Positions 1 to 9,283 are shown, counted from the stretch's first letter. The stretch: DNA of 64,000 bases from Novosphingobium chloroacetimidivorans (GCF_014204535.1 NZ_JACHLR010000010.1:62001-126000), one strand, 5' to 3'. The notes: generated by a model from the letters alone, not told the origin. A program made the numbers and translations.

Positions 1-771
1 AAGGAGCTGACGGTATGGGTCGGTGACGGTACCAACTTTCCCGGCCAGCAGGACCTTGCGCGCAGCCTCGACCGTTATCTCGAAGCGGCCGCAGAAGTCT
101 ACACGGCGCTCCCTGAAGACTGGCGCATGCTGCTCGAGCACAAGATGTTCGAGCCGGCGTTCTACTCGACCGTAATCAGCGATTGGGGGTCCTCGATCCT
201 CGCGGCGCAGGAGCTGGGGCCCAAGGCCAAGTGCCTGGTCGACCTTGGCCATCACGCGCCCAACGTGAACATCGAGCAGATCGTCGCGCGCCTTCATCGC
301 TTCGGCAAGCTGGGCGGTTTTCACTTCAACGACAGCAAGTACGGCGACGACGATCTCGACTCTGGCTCGATCAACCCGCACCAGCTCTTCCTGGTGTTCA
401 ACGAGCTGATCGAAGCCGAGTTGAACCCGCGAGAGGGCTTCAATCCAAGCTACATGATCGACCAGTCGCACAACGTGACCGACCCGATCGAATCCATGCT
501 GTCATCGGCCGAGGCCATTACCCAATGCTTCGCCAAGGCACTGCTGGTCGACCGTGAGGCGCTTCACTTCGCACAGGAGGCCAATGACACGATGATGGCG
601 TTCCAAGCGCTGCGTCGTGCCTACAATACAGACGTCGCACCGATCGTGTCGCAAGCGCGGCTCGAAGCGGGCGGCGCAGTCGATGTCCTTCGCACATATC
701 GCGAGAGTCGCTACCGCTCGCGCAAGTCGCAGGAGCGGAAGGCGGTAGGCCTCGGGGCGGGCATCGTCTGA
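1..771 (+). CDS. rhaI: L-rhamnose isomerase, RhaI type (3' part)
   Basis: The reading frame is open from the first base, so the gene is cut by the window edge; 256 codons precede the TGA at 769-771. The product is a TIM-barrel sugar isomerase of the RhaI (Pseudomonas/rhizobial) type, which interconverts L-rhamnose and L-rhamnulose in the cytoplasm. Visible support is the metal-site signature region KCLVDLGHHAPNVN followed by GGFHFNDSKYGDDD, typical of this family, and a C-terminal tail ending VGLGAGIV. An ATG at 127 is internal and is not the true start. The other rhamnose genes presumably lie upstream, outside the window. The family call is fairly secure; substrate range of these isomerases is broad, so rhamnose as the only substrate is inferred. 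Confidence 0.85.
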   Translation, partial: KELTVWVGDGTNFPGQQDLARSLDRYLEAAAEVYTALPEDWRMLLEHKMFEPAFYSTVISDWGSSILAAQELGPKAKCLVDLGHHAPNVNIEQIVARLHRFGKLGGFHFNDSKYGDDDLDSGSINPHQLFLVFNELIEAELNPREGFNPSYMIDQSHNVTDPIESMLSSAEAITQCFAKALLVDREALHFAQEANDTMMAFQALRRAYNTDVAPIVSQARLEAGGAVDVLRTYRESRYRSRKSQERKAVGLGAGIV

Positions 772-841
772 CGCAATGGCTTAGAGGCAGCGGGCAAGTG
801 AGGCTCAATCTAGCCTAAGCGATGTCCATTTAAGGTGTGCG

Positions 842-1096
842 ATGCCAAGGAAGCTGCGAAACGCCTTGTCTGCAGACTATGTGCAGGATGCAGTTCCAGG
901 ACGCTATGTAGATGGCGACGGACTTCACCTCCTGGTTCGACGCTCAGGCTCCCGTTCTTGGGTATTTCGCTTCATGGTGCAGGGTAAATCACGCGACATC
1001 GGACTTGGTCCAGCCGGTCCGGGAGGCATTGCACTCGAAGAGGCTCGGCAGCGACGCGATCAGTACCGCGCATCATCACAGAAGCTTCAAAGCTAA
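842..1096 (+). pseudogene. Truncated tyrosine integrase (DUF4102 arm-binding domain only)
   Basis: 84 residues matching only the N-terminal arm-DNA-binding domain of P4-type integrases: LSADYVQDAVPGRYVDGDGLHLLVRRSGSRSW is split here by the pattern VDGDGLHLLV and the later GLGPAGPGGIALEEARQRRDQ. A complete enzyme of this family is about 400 residues; the core-binding and catalytic domains are missing and the following bases encode the cytochrome gene on the other strand. The ATG has a plausible AAGG ribosome site 7 bases upstream. It is best read as the scar of a former island inserted beside rhaI. Confidence 0.7.
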
Positions 1097-1171
1097 GGGT
1101 CAACGCGGCGGCTAAAAGCCTCTTTACTGACGCTCATGGTCGAGCGCGGCCGAGACGCACGCCGCAGCATT

Positions 1172-2506
1172 CTACCGCTGCCTGCGTACCTGTTCGCGCG
1201 AGACTTGCGGCGCATTGTTGCCAAAGCTGCTGCGCAAGTACGTTGCCAGCGCCGCGACATCCTCATCTGACAACCGCTTGCCGAAGGGCTTCATCGTCGT
1301 GCGATTGGCGGAGAATGGCGGGTCGGGTAGGTCTGGGCCGTAAAGGATGACGTTAATCAGCGAGGACGGGTCCCGCGCCTGGACGATCGTGTTGTGCACC
1401 AGCGGCACGCCCAGGATGCGGTCGCCCTTGCCGTCGGGCAGGTGACAGGTGCCGCAATGGACGGTGTAGACCACCTCGCCCTGATTCACGCCCGAACGCA
1501 GCGCCGCGAAGTTCCAGCGACCGGGTGCGGGCTCGATCCCGCGCAGGTACGTGGCGATGGCGGTGGCGTCGGCCGGCGCCAGGCGCGCGGTGGAGGCGAA
1601 CACCTCGGTCATTGGCCCGTGCACCACCGCGCGGCGGTTCTTGCCGGTGAGCAGGTACTGCCGCAGGTCGTCAGCGCTCCAGTCGCGCAGACCGTGCGGA
1701 CCGGGGGTGAGGTCGACCGCGGCCCACTTGCGGTAGGCCCCGCTCTTGACCAGGTCGGTGTAGGTGCCGCCCTGCAACGCCCGACCCTCATCGGGCGCTC
1801 CCAGCATGTTGCGCGGGGTGTGGCAAGCGCCGCAGTGGGCGACCGCCTCGACCAGGTAGGCCCCGCGGTTCCAAGCGGGCGAGCGCCCTGTCTCGGGCTG
1901 GAACGCGGCATCGTCGTGGAACAGCCGCTTCCAAAAGTGCAGCAGCGCGCGGTTGCCGAAGGGGAAGTCCATCACGTTGCCGCGATTCGCCTGCGCCACC
2001 GGCGGGATCGAGCGCAAGTAGAGGTAGAGCGAGGCGAGGTCGCGATCGCTCATCTTTGCGAACGAGGTGTAGGGAAAGGCGGGATAAAGGTGCGAGCCAT
2101 CGGGCCGCAGCCCACGCTTCATCGCGGCATGAAACTGCGCGTAGGTCCAGGCGCCGATGCCGACGGTCCGGTCCGGCGTGATGTTGGTGGAGTAGAGCGT
2201 GCCGAACGGCGTCGCGAACTTGACGCCGCCGGCGTTGGCGGCTCCGCCGGGCGCGGTGTGGCAGGCGGCGCAATTGCCGACTTGCGCGAGGTAGCGGCCC
2301 TCCGCCACGCTGCCGCCATGGGTGTCCAGTGGCGCGGGCGCGGCGATCGCGATCGGCCGGAACACGTAGGCGGCGACCGCTCCCGCCAGCAGCAGTACGA
2401 CCAGGCCGAGCCAGAAGCACCCGCGCCAGGACCAGCGCTTCGCGGCCCAGTTACGTCGGCCGGCAGGCGGCACTTCGGCGGGCATGTCAGGCGCGGCGGC
2501 GCTCAC
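1172..2506 (-). CDS. Membrane-anchored triheme cytochrome c (alcohol/gluconate dehydrogenase subunit type)
   Basis: 444 residues with a membrane-spanning segment near residues 30-50 (CFWLGLVVLLLAGAVAAYVF) and three heme-attachment motifs in order, CAACH, CGACH and CGTCH. This is the layout of the cytochrome subunit of periplasmic membrane-bound dehydrogenases, which passes electrons from a dehydrogenase to ubiquinol oxidase; length also fits. No dehydrogenase subunit is adjacent, so the electron donor is unknown. The start is GTG at 2506, overlapping the TGA of the TetR gene (GTGA), so the two are translationally coupled and transcribed leftward together. Alternatively it may serve the divergent DUF1592/DUF1552 operon, whose products also have a cytochrome-like domain. 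Confidence 0.85.
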   Translation of the reverse strand: MSAAAPDMPAEVPPAGRRNWAAKRWSWRGCFWLGLVVLLLAGAVAAYVFRPIAIAAPAPLDTHGGSVAEGRYLAQVGNCAACHTAPGGAANAGGVKFATPFGTLYSTNITPDRTVGIGAWTYAQFHAAMKRGLRPDGSHLYPAFPYTSFAKMSDRDLASLYLYLRSIPPVAQANRGNVMDFPFGNRALLHFWKRLFHDDAAFQPETGRSPAWNRGAYLVEAVAHCGACHTPRNMLGAPDEGRALQGGTYTDLVKSGAYRKWAAVDLTPGPHGLRDWSADDLRQYLLTGKNRRAVVHGPMTEVFASTARLAPADATAIATYLRGIEPAPGRWNFAALRSGVNQGEVVYTVHCGTCHLPDGKGDRILGVPLVHNTIVQARDPSSLINVILYGPDLPDPPFSANRTTMKPFGKRLSDEDVAALATYLRSSFGNNAPQVSREQVRRQR

Positions 2507-3078
2507 AGGCCGGCCTCGTCGAGCGGGATGCGGGCCAGGCGCACCCAGACGATCGCCCGCTCCCGCAGGAATTCGGCGGCATCAGGATGCTGACTGGTGT
2601 GCCAGTTCATCATCGACCCGGTCATGTGCGCCATAAACGCGTCGACCGCCGCCGCTTTCTCGATCGCGATGGGCGGCATGGCCCGGGCGATCAGCGCGCG
2701 CAGCGCCTCGCCGCGCCGCTCTTCCAGCACCATCAAGATCGGGTCCTGAATGCTGGTATGATAGCGATACATGAAGTTGGTAAAGCGCTCGCGCTTGCCG
2801 ATCATCGTGCCCAGCAACTCGGCGACGCGGATCAACCCCGCCGCGCCTGGCTCCACCACGATCGCCTGCATCCGCGTCTCGAACTCCACCACCATCCGGT
2901 CCATCAGCCGGCGCTTGAGATCGTCGAGGTTGCCGAACCGCTGCGTGATCGCCGCGCGCGACAGGCCGACCCTGCGCGCGATCTCCGAGATGCTGAGTTC
3001 GTGCGGGCCCAACTCCGCCAGCACGGCCGCGGTCGCGTCCAAGACCTGGGCATCGGTGACCGAGAGGGGACGGGCCAT
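2503..3078 (-). CDS. TetR/AcrR-family transcriptional regulator
   Basis: About 191 residues from the preferred ATG at 3078, which has a GGAAG ribosome site upstream; an upstream in-frame ATG at 3135 adds 19 residues and is less likely. The N-terminal third is a TetR helix-turn-helix (ISEIARRVGLSRAAITQRFG, residues about 30-50), the rest a ligand-binding domain without recognisable specificity. It lies directly upstream of and overlaps the cytochrome c gene, and is divergent from the 411-residue protein at 3222. It probably represses both directions through the repeats at 3148-3178. The ligand is unknown. Confidence 0.85.
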   Translation of the reverse strand: MARPLSVTDAQVLDATAAVLAELGPHELSISEIARRVGLSRAAITQRFGNLDDLKRRLMDRMVVEFETRMQAIVVEPGAAGLIRVAELLGTMIGKRERFTNFMYRYHTSIQDPILMVLEERRGEALRALIARAMPPIAIEKAAAVDAFMAHMTGSMMNWHTSQHPDAAEFLRERAIVWVRLARIPLDEAGL

Positions 3079-3147
3079 GCAGGCAACTGCTTCCTTGGTG
3101 ATGCGGGAGACGCGAATATTTCCCGCCCATATCAACGCTTGCTGTTT

Positions 3148-3178
3148 CTTACAAGTCTGTTACTTACAGTCCCGTAAG
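3148..3178. promoter_or_regulatory. Candidate TetR operator, two adjoining half-palindromic sites
   Basis: Two adjoining sites share the layout CTTAC-N6-GTnAs: 3148-3163 (CTTAC AAGTCT GTTAC, imperfect) and 3163-3178 (CTTAC AGTCCC GTAAG, perfect arms). They lie between the divergent tetR gene (start 3078) and the operon at 3222. Position and symmetry fit an autoregulatory TetR operator; binding is inferred. Confidence 0.45.
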
Positions 3179-3221
3179 GAACTCGAGCGAAGTCTCGCAG
3201 GACAATTGGAAGAGGCATTGG

Positions 3222-4457
3222 ATGGCGTTGCGCCACCGCATCGGACGCAAGGGAGTATTGCTGGCCGCGGGCGTGGTTCTCGCGGTCGGCAGCCTCGTCA
3301 CTTACTCCTACCGGGCCCCCGCGCGCCTGCAGGCGGGTGGCGGCTCGTTCCTGCGTGACGGTACCGCCGGCTTCGTCGTCACCGACATTGCCTACGCCCT
3401 GGGGCCCGACACGCAGGACACCCCGGCCTGCCCGCAAGGCATGTCGCTGGACGTCTCGCAGATCTTCGCCGCCAGCCCAGACGGGCAGCAGCGCCCTGGC
3501 GAGGACGACGAGGCCTATACCAAGCGCAAGGAAGCCGGGGGCAAGGCCCTCTCGGCAACGGCGGATGGGCGCGACTACTGCACCAACCCGGCCCTCGCGC
3601 CGGTGGATACGCATGCCCGCCTGCTGCTTGACCCGCGCGCCCGGGCCGAGGGCATCGACCTCGACGGCAAGATCTCGCGCTCGCCCGCCGACGCTCGCAG
3701 CGGGAAACTGGACTTCGTCGGGATCGATGGGACCAAGGGCGTCGACAACCAGTTCTGGCGCGCGGTGGGCTGCAATCGCTCGTACCAGAGCCGCGGCCAG
3801 TCGAACGGTTTCAAGATCGAAATGTACTCCGGCTCGTGGGGCATCCTAATCAAGCTCGATGGCGTCGACGACCTCCGGAACGACGATTCAATCAAAGTCG
3901 GGCTCTACGCCAACGCTGACCCGCTCCAGGTCAGCCCGACGCGCAACGCGCTCGAATACGCGACCTACGCAATGGATGCCGATAAGCGCTTCCGGGCCGA
4001 GACCACCGGGCGTATCCGCGACGGGCTTCTGACCACTGACCCGGTCGACGTGCGCTTCCACCACGTCGTCAACGGCATGTACCTGGAGCGGCCGCTGCGC
4101 GATGCGCGCATGCAGGCGACGCTTTCGCCGCACGGCGTGCTCAAGGGCTTTCTCGCCGGCTACTCCCCGGTCGAGGCGATCTACAACTATCAGTTCGGCT
4201 TCCGCGACGCAAAGGATGCTGCCGGCAAGCCGACGCTGCAGCGCGCCGTCGCCTCGGCCAACGGCGCCGCGCGGGTGCTGGGCCACACCTGCCCCGGCAT
4301 GTGGCAATCGCTGCACCGCATGGCCGACGGGCACCGCGACGCGAAGTCGGGCGCGTTCACCTCGATCTCCACGCAATACCGCATCGAGGCGAGGCCGGCC
4401 TTCGTGGTCGACGTGCTGACCCACAGTAAGAACGACAAACTGGTGCGCAATGACTAG
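3222..4457 (+). CDS. Exported protein of unknown function, first gene of the DUF1592/DUF1552 operon
   Basis: 411 residues with an N-terminal hydrophobic signal or anchor (VLLAAGVVLAVGSLVTY, residues about 12-28). I do not recognise the family. The mature part contains several cysteines (ACPQGM, DYCTNP, GCNRSY, HTCPGM) and no heme motif. Its TAG overlaps the ATG of the DUF1592 gene (ATGACTAG), so it is co-translated with it. A GGAAGAGG ribosome site precedes the ATG. The fixed association with DUF1592 and DUF1552 genes suggests a periplasmic partner of those proteins; no reaction can be assigned. Confidence 0.75.
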   Translation: MALRHRIGRKGVLLAAGVVLAVGSLVTYSYRAPARLQAGGGSFLRDGTAGFVVTDIAYALGPDTQDTPACPQGMSLDVSQIFAASPDGQQRPGEDDEAYTKRKEAGGKALSATADGRDYCTNPALAPVDTHARLLLDPRARAEGIDLDGKISRSPADARSGKLDFVGIDGTKGVDNQFWRAVGCNRSYQSRGQSNGFKIEMYSGSWGILIKLDGVDDLRNDDSIKVGLYANADPLQVSPTRNALEYATYAMDADKRFRAETTGRIRDGLLTTDPVDVRFHHVVNGMYLERPLRDARMQATLSPHGVLKGFLAGYSPVEAIYNYQFGFRDAKDAAGKPTLQRAVASANGAARVLGHTCPGMWQSLHRMADGHRDAKSGAFTSISTQYRIEARPAFVVDVLTHSKNDKLVRND

Positions 4458-6177
4458 CCCTGACCCCACTTTGCCCGCCGCCCTGCGCCGCTGGAGCCGG
4501 TTGCGCCGCGCCCGCTTCCCGGTGCTGGCTGGCGGCGCGCTCGTGCTGCTGCTGGCGCTCGCCGGCGCGCAGTTCATGGAGCCGAGCGAGCCGGAGCCGG
4601 TCGGCGGCCCGCCGATGATGCGTCGCCTGACCGAGGCCCAGTACCGCGCCATCATCGCCGACATCTTCGGCCCGCAGGTCCCGGTCACCGGCCGCTTCGA
4701 AAAGGCGGTCCGCGTCGGTGGGATGATCGCGATCGGCACCGGCAGCGCCGGCATATCGCCCTTCGCGATCGAGCAGTACGACGCCTCCGCCCAGGGGATC
4801 GCCGCCGCGGTGATGAGCCCGTCGCGCCGCAACCGCTACCTGACTTGTGGCCCCAGCGATGTGCGCCGATTCGACCAGCCTTGCGCGACGCAGTTCCTGA
4901 ACCAGAACGGCCGGCTCCTGTTCCGCCGCGCGCTGACCCCGGCCGAGACCAACAAGTACGTCGGACTCGCGCGCCGCGCCACCGGGCAGCTGGGCAACTT
5001 CCACCGCGGGCTGGAGCTCAGCCTCTACACCATGCTCATCGCGCCCGACTTCCTGTTCCGGATCGAGCACGCGAAGCCGGGCCTCGATGGCCGCCCGGGC
5101 GAGCTCGACGCCTATTCGCGCGCCTCGCGGATTGCCTTCTTCCTCACCGGTTCCACGCCCGACGACGCGCTGCTGCGCGCCGCCGAGCAGGGCGAACTGG
5201 ACCGGCCCGGCGGCGTGGAGCGCCAGGCCGAGCGGCTGATGGCCACGCCCCGCTACGAGCAGGCGGTGCGCAGCTTCTTCGCCGACATGATGCAGTTCGA
5301 CCGTTTCGGCGACTTGTCAAAGGACCCGGCGATCTACCCCGCGTTCAACTCCGACCTGGCCGAGGACGCGCAGGAGCAGACGCTGCGCACCGTGGTGGAG
5401 CACCTCGTCACCAAGCGCGGCGACTATCGCGACCTTTTCACCACCCGCGACACCTTCCTCACCCGCAGCCTGGGCGTGGTCTATCGCACGCCGGTGCCGC
5501 AGCGGGGCGAGTGGGTGCCCGCGACCTTCGCGCCCAGCGCGCATCGCGCCGGCATCCAGTCGCAAGTGGCGTTCCTCTCGCTCCACTCGCACCCGGGACG
5601 CACTTCTCCGACGCTGCGCGGCTATGCGGTGCGGCAGATCTTCCTGTGCCAGGACGTGCCCGACCCGCCCGCCACGGTGAACTTCACCGCGATCGAGGCC
5701 AGCGCCCACAGGCCAAACGTCACCGCGCGCGACCGAATTTTTCAGCACGCCACCGACGCCTCGTGCGCGGGCTGCCACAAGGTCATGGACCCGCTCGGCC
5801 TGACGCTGGAGAACTACGACGGGCTAGGCACCTTCCGCCAGCGCGAGAACGGCGCGCTGATCGACACCAGCGGCTCTCTCGACGGCACGGACTTCGACAC
5901 AACCGATGGCCTCGCCAATGCGCTGCACGATCACCCGGAGACGCCGCGCTGCGTGGCCGAACGGATGTACAAGGCGGCGGTCGGCCGCGACATCACCTGG
6001 AACGAGCGCTACTATCTCGACTGGCTGATCGGCCGGTTCGCGGCGGACGACTATCGCATCCCCGACCTGATGCGGCGGATCGTCACCAGCGCCGAATTCT
6101 TCGCCACCACCCGGCCGGTCATGCCCGGCACCCTCGTGCGCGCAGACGCCCGCACCATCGCTGGAGACAGGCTGTGA
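4450..6177 (+). CDS. DUF1592-family protein with DUF1588 cytochrome-like domain
   Basis: 575 residues. After a membrane anchor at about 20-42 come the DUF1595/DUF1592 region (ALTPAETNKYVGLARR, then YSRASRIAFFLTGSTPDD and the run around MMQFDRFGDLSKD), the DUF1588 domain with the CAGCH motif at residues 439-443 followed by KVMDPLGLTLENYDGLG, and a DUF1585-like end (RRIVTSAEFFATTRP). These domains are best known from planctomycete large exported proteins; CxxCH implies covalent heme. It begins inside the preceding stop codon and its own TGA overlaps the GTG of the DUF1552 gene, so the operon is tightly coupled. The function is unknown; a periplasmic oxidoreductase role is inferred. Confidence 0.85.
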   Translation: MTSPDPTLPAALRRWSRLRRARFPVLAGGALVLLLALAGAQFMEPSEPEPVGGPPMMRRLTEAQYRAIIADIFGPQVPVTGRFEKAVRVGGMIAIGTGSAGISPFAIEQYDASAQGIAAAVMSPSRRNRYLTCGPSDVRRFDQPCATQFLNQNGRLLFRRALTPAETNKYVGLARRATGQLGNFHRGLELSLYTMLIAPDFLFRIEHAKPGLDGRPGELDAYSRASRIAFFLTGSTPDDALLRAAEQGELDRPGGVERQAERLMATPRYEQAVRSFFADMMQFDRFGDLSKDPAIYPAFNSDLAEDAQEQTLRTVVEHLVTKRGDYRDLFTTRDTFLTRSLGVVYRTPVPQRGEWVPATFAPSAHRAGIQSQVAFLSLHSHPGRTSPTLRGYAVRQIFLCQDVPDPPATVNFTAIEASAHRPNVTARDRIFQHATDASCAGCHKVMDPLGLTLENYDGLGTFRQRENGALIDTSGSLDGTDFDTTDGLANALHDHPETPRCVAERMYKAAVGRDITWNERYYLDWLIGRFAADDYRIPDLMRRIVTSAEFFATTRPVMPGTLVRADARTIAGDRL

Positions 6178-7505
6178 CCTCTCTTTCCCGCCGCACGATG
6201 CTGCGCGGCGCTATCGGCTCCGCCGCCGTAGGCGTGGCGCTGCCGCTGCTCGACTGCTTCCTCGACACCAACGGCGTGGCGCTGGCCGCAACCGGACAGC
6301 GCATCCCGGTCCGCTTCGGAACCTGGGTATGGGGCTGCGGGTTCATACCGGAGAAGTGGATCCCGACCACGGTGGGCCACGGCTACGCCCTGCCCGCGGA
6401 CCTCGCCCCGCTGGAGCCCTACCGCGACAAGCTGGCGCTGTTCAGCGGCTTTGACGTCAAGCTCGACGGCGTCGCCAACAAACCGCACATCACCGGGTGC
6501 CTGGGCCTGCGCACCGGCATCCCCGTCCCCAACGAGGACGTGAAAGCCCCGACGCTCGACGTGCTGATCGCGCAGAAGATCGGCGGCGAGACGCGCTTCC
6601 GCTCGCTCGACGTCTCCACCTGCGGGCTCAAGAAGTCGTACTCGTACCACGCGGCCGGCTCGCCCAACCCCAGCGAGACCTCGCCAAGCGCGCTGTATCG
6701 CCGTATCTTTGGCGCCGGATTTCAGGACCCCAGCGCTTTGGCGTTCGAGCCCGACACGCGGATCATGGCGCGGCGCAGCGTCCTCTCCGCGGTCACCGAC
6801 GACCGCCAGCGCCTGATGCGCACCGTCAGCGCCAGCGATCGCGCCCGGCTGGACGAATACTTCACCTCGATCCGCCAGATCGAGCAGCAGCTAGACCTGC
6901 AGCTGCAACCGCCTGCGCCGGTGAAGGACTTCACCCGCCCCGCCGCTCCCGACGAGGAAGGGCAGGGTTCCGAGATGGGCCAGGTGATGGAGACGCACCG
7001 CATTATGGCCGACCTGCTCGCCAAGGCGCTGCAGGTGAATCAGACGCGGGTATTCAACGTCCTGTTCTCCGACACGGCCTCCAACCTGCGGCGCGAGGGC
7101 GAGACCACTACTCACCATACCCTGACGCACGAGGAGCCGGCTGACGCGGTGCTCGGCTACCAAAAGGAGCACTCTTACTTCGCGACCCAGAGCATGGTCG
7201 CGTGGAAGGAGTTCCTCGACTCCCTGGCGAGCATTCCCGAGGGCGACGGCACCTTGCTCGACAACTGTCTGGTAATGGCGCACTCGGATTGCTCGATCGC
7301 CAAGGCCCACGCGGTCGAAGGCATCCCTACCATGATTGCGGGCAACTCCGGCGGAGGCGTGCGCACCGGATACCACCTTGACGGTAAGGGCGACTCCATC
7401 GCGCGCCTTGGCCTTACCGTGCAGCAGGCTATGGGCGTGCAAGTGGAGAAGTGGGGTCAGTTGTCTATGGAGACCAACCGCACGATCACTGAACTGATCG
7501 CTTGA
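6174..7505 (+). CDS. DUF1552-family exported protein with Tat-like signal
   Basis: 443 residues from the GTG at 6174, which overlaps the previous TGA (GTGA); the open frame extends upstream only as a shadow of the DUF1592 gene. The N-terminus SRRTMLRGAIGSAAVG resembles a twin-arginine signal, though with RR followed by T rather than the full consensus. The body matches DUF1552: GIPVPNEDVKAPTLDVLIAQ, SPNPSETSPSALYRRIFG, LDEYFTSIRQIEQQL. DUF1552 proteins nearly always sit next to DUF1592 proteins and are related to the sulfatase-like DUF1501 group; no reaction is established. Last gene of the operon. Confidence 0.85.
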   Translation: MTSLSRRTMLRGAIGSAAVGVALPLLDCFLDTNGVALAATGQRIPVRFGTWVWGCGFIPEKWIPTTVGHGYALPADLAPLEPYRDKLALFSGFDVKLDGVANKPHITGCLGLRTGIPVPNEDVKAPTLDVLIAQKIGGETRFRSLDVSTCGLKKSYSYHAAGSPNPSETSPSALYRRIFGAGFQDPSALAFEPDTRIMARRSVLSAVTDDRQRLMRTVSASDRARLDEYFTSIRQIEQQLDLQLQPPAPVKDFTRPAAPDEEGQGSEMGQVMETHRIMADLLAKALQVNQTRVFNVLFSDTASNLRREGETTTHHTLTHEEPADAVLGYQKEHSYFATQSMVAWKEFLDSLASIPEGDGTLLDNCLVMAHSDCSIAKAHAVEGIPTMIAGNSGGGVRTGYHLDGKGDSIARLGLTVQQAMGVQVEKWGQLSMETNRTITELIA

Positions 7506-8098
7506 TAAAGCGATTACACTTACACGGCTTGTCCCGTGTCTAAGCCGGCTTTGAAACTTGATTGTGGCTGATCTTGCTTGCGAACGCTGGCCGTGACCTA
7601 GATCTTCGAAAGAAAGGAACAGCGCGCCAGCACTGCCGTCGGGAAATGGATACGCAGGCGCTCAAATGACAGCAGGCAGCAATCGCGCGAGCCTGGTTGA
7701 GTACAGGTCCGCTTCAACAACGCTCATTTTCGGCAGTACGGGCAACCCAGCGACACGTGCTCCCGGACGCTTACGGTTGCTCGCTAGTCACTGCCCGTTA
7801 TGCACGATGTGGTCTGAACCCGATATGATGTCACCTCGCCATGCCGGTAAGCGTCCGCCAAGGACAGCCAGTAGCGGTAAACGTCCGTTCGTTCAGGCGA
7901 CGGGCAGGGCACTCCAGCGCCTGCCGATGGTGGATAGCGGAATGGCCGGTTTGGAGCGGGACGTTCAGTAAACGTCCGTTTGTTCACGCGACGGGCCGGG
8001 CGCCTCAACTCCTGCCGGTGGTGGTTAAAGGTCTGTGCGCTTAGGAGAAGCCGAAGAGTCTTGTGCTCGTTCGTTCATGTGCCCGGGGGGCCTTGGGT
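7506..8098. other. 593-bp intergenic region with a tandem repeat
   Basis: No convincing gene. Short open frames here lack ribosome sites and family features. The right part holds the imperfect repeat described separately. Confidence 0.6.
7878..8024. repeat. Imperfect direct repeat, two 56-bp units
   Basis: Unit 1 is 7878-7933 and unit 2 is 7969-8024, 91 bp apart. Both begin TAAACGTCCGTT, continue GTTCA-GCGACGGGC-GGGC and end CTGCCG-TGGTGG, with a handful of substitutions. The ACGTCCG core also occurs in the dispersed repeat family elsewhere in the window. Confidence 0.7.
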
Positions 8099-9283
8099 CT
8101 ACTCAGGCTTGTGGCACACCAAAACAGTTTCAGTTCGCATCCGCTTAGACAGGCTCTCGCCTGCGATCGGTAGATAACGGCTGGCCTCGGGAAGGCTGCG
8201 CTCACGTCGCTCGACCACTGCCATGCCGGCGCGCTCCGCGGCCGTGGCCACGCCGGTGGCGTTGTTGATGAACGCGCCCTTTATGCAGCTATTCCCGACA
8301 ACGAACGTCGCCTTGCACCCGGGCCTCAGAACGCGATGAACTTCGGAGGTCATCCCGATCAGATCGAGCGCATATCGCTCGATCACACCCTCCAACCTCC
8401 TCGCGAGCGGTTCGTCACCCCTCATCGCGCATGCCACGCGCGCGACGTCCACAGCGTGATCGTGTGCGTCGGCGGAGCGTTCGGCCCCGATCGAGCTGGA
8501 CCGGATGCTCCGCAGCGCAGGCACCGAGTGACCTAGCCAGACCAGCGACATGCGATGTCCGCGCATATAGTCGATAGCATTCAGATAGGGGGGCGAAGTG
8601 ATGACGGCATCTACGCTGGCATCAGGTATAGAGAGTGCGCGGGCATCGCCCTGACCGACGCGCGCGCGTCCAGTGGGCGGTGCGGCGAGAAGGCGCTTGC
8701 GGAGCTGCGCGACCGACCGTTCGAAGTTGGGGATTACCTTGTATTCCGACACGGTAGCGACGCGATGTGGTCGGCTGTGCGACGTATCACGGGCGAGCGA
8801 CGCGCCTTGTTCCTTGGTGATGATAATGCGGCTGAACGCGACGCGCAGAACGTCGAGCGCGGCGGCATGGCCATCGGGCTGAGCGATCCGGCCGAGCGTA
8901 TCAAGCGCGTGCGCGATCCGCGCCAGATCGGCGCGTTGCGCTTTGTAAAACCAGAAGTCGACGAAACAGGCTGTTTCGGCATCGCTCTGCCATTCCAGCA
9001 CCGGCTCATCATCGCGCGCGACCAGCGCGAGAACCTGGGCGAGGACCGAGCCGATGTCGTCGTCGCTGACCGCGGTCGTCCAAGCTCTGCTCATCAGGAC
9101 AGCCAGTGGGTCGAGGTCGCATCCAACCGCATCGTGCCCCGCGTCCAACGCGTGCCGGACGACCGTGCCGGACCCCATCATAGGATCAAGTACGGTGCTG
9201 CCTACCGGCAGGTTTTCCAGCGGCACGAGCGCGAGATCTGGCGCCATTCGTGCCGGAAACGGATGGATCGATCGGACCTTCAT
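8099..9283 (-). CDS. DNA methyltransferase, TSPPY type (methylase 1)
   Basis: About 394 residues from the ATG at 9283, preferred because AGGA lies 8 bases upstream; an ATG at 9304 is possible. The order is a HPFPARMAP element, SAM-binding motif I (VLDPMMGSGT), a helical insert, then catalytic motif IV TSPPYLNAIDYMRGHR and the end VLRPGCKATFVVGNS. TSPPY is the amino-methyltransferase signature (N6-adenine or N4-cytosine). Motif I precedes motif IV by roughly 190 residues. It is divergent from a second, related methyltransferase followed by a sensor-kinase-like gene and a receiver gene. No restriction nuclease is recognisable nearby. The target base and site cannot be read from sequence. Confidence 0.85.
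   Translation of the reverse strand: MKVRSIHPFPARMAPDLALVPLENLPVGSTVLDPMMGSGTVVRHALDAGHDAVGCDLDPLAVLMSRAWTTAVSDDDIGSVLAQVLALVARDDEPVLEWQSDAETACFVDFWFYKAQRADLARIAHALDTLGRIAQPDGHAAALDVLRVAFSRIIITKEQGASLARDTSHSRPHRVATVSEYKVIPNFERSVAQLRKRLLAAPPTGRARVGQGDARALSIPDASVDAVITSPPYLNAIDYMRGHRMSLVWLGHSVPALRSIRSSSIGAERSADAHDHAVDVARVACAMRGDEPLARRLEGVIERYALDLIGMTSEVHRVLRPGCKATFVVGNSCIKGAFINNATGVATAAERAGMAVVERRERSLPEASRYLPIAGESLSKRMRTETVLVCHKPE

Noticed and set aside
1394..2593. 399-residue plus-strand frame
   Set aside because: GC-rich antisense shadow of the cytochrome c gene; no motifs.
4845..6173. Long open frame in the third frame ahead of the DUF1552 gene
   Set aside because: Arg/Ala-rich shadow of the DUF1592 gene; the true DUF1552 start is the GTG at 6174.
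7506..8098. CRISPR array
   Set aside because: Only two imperfect units of 56 bp with one intervening segment; no regular short repeats and no cas genes.
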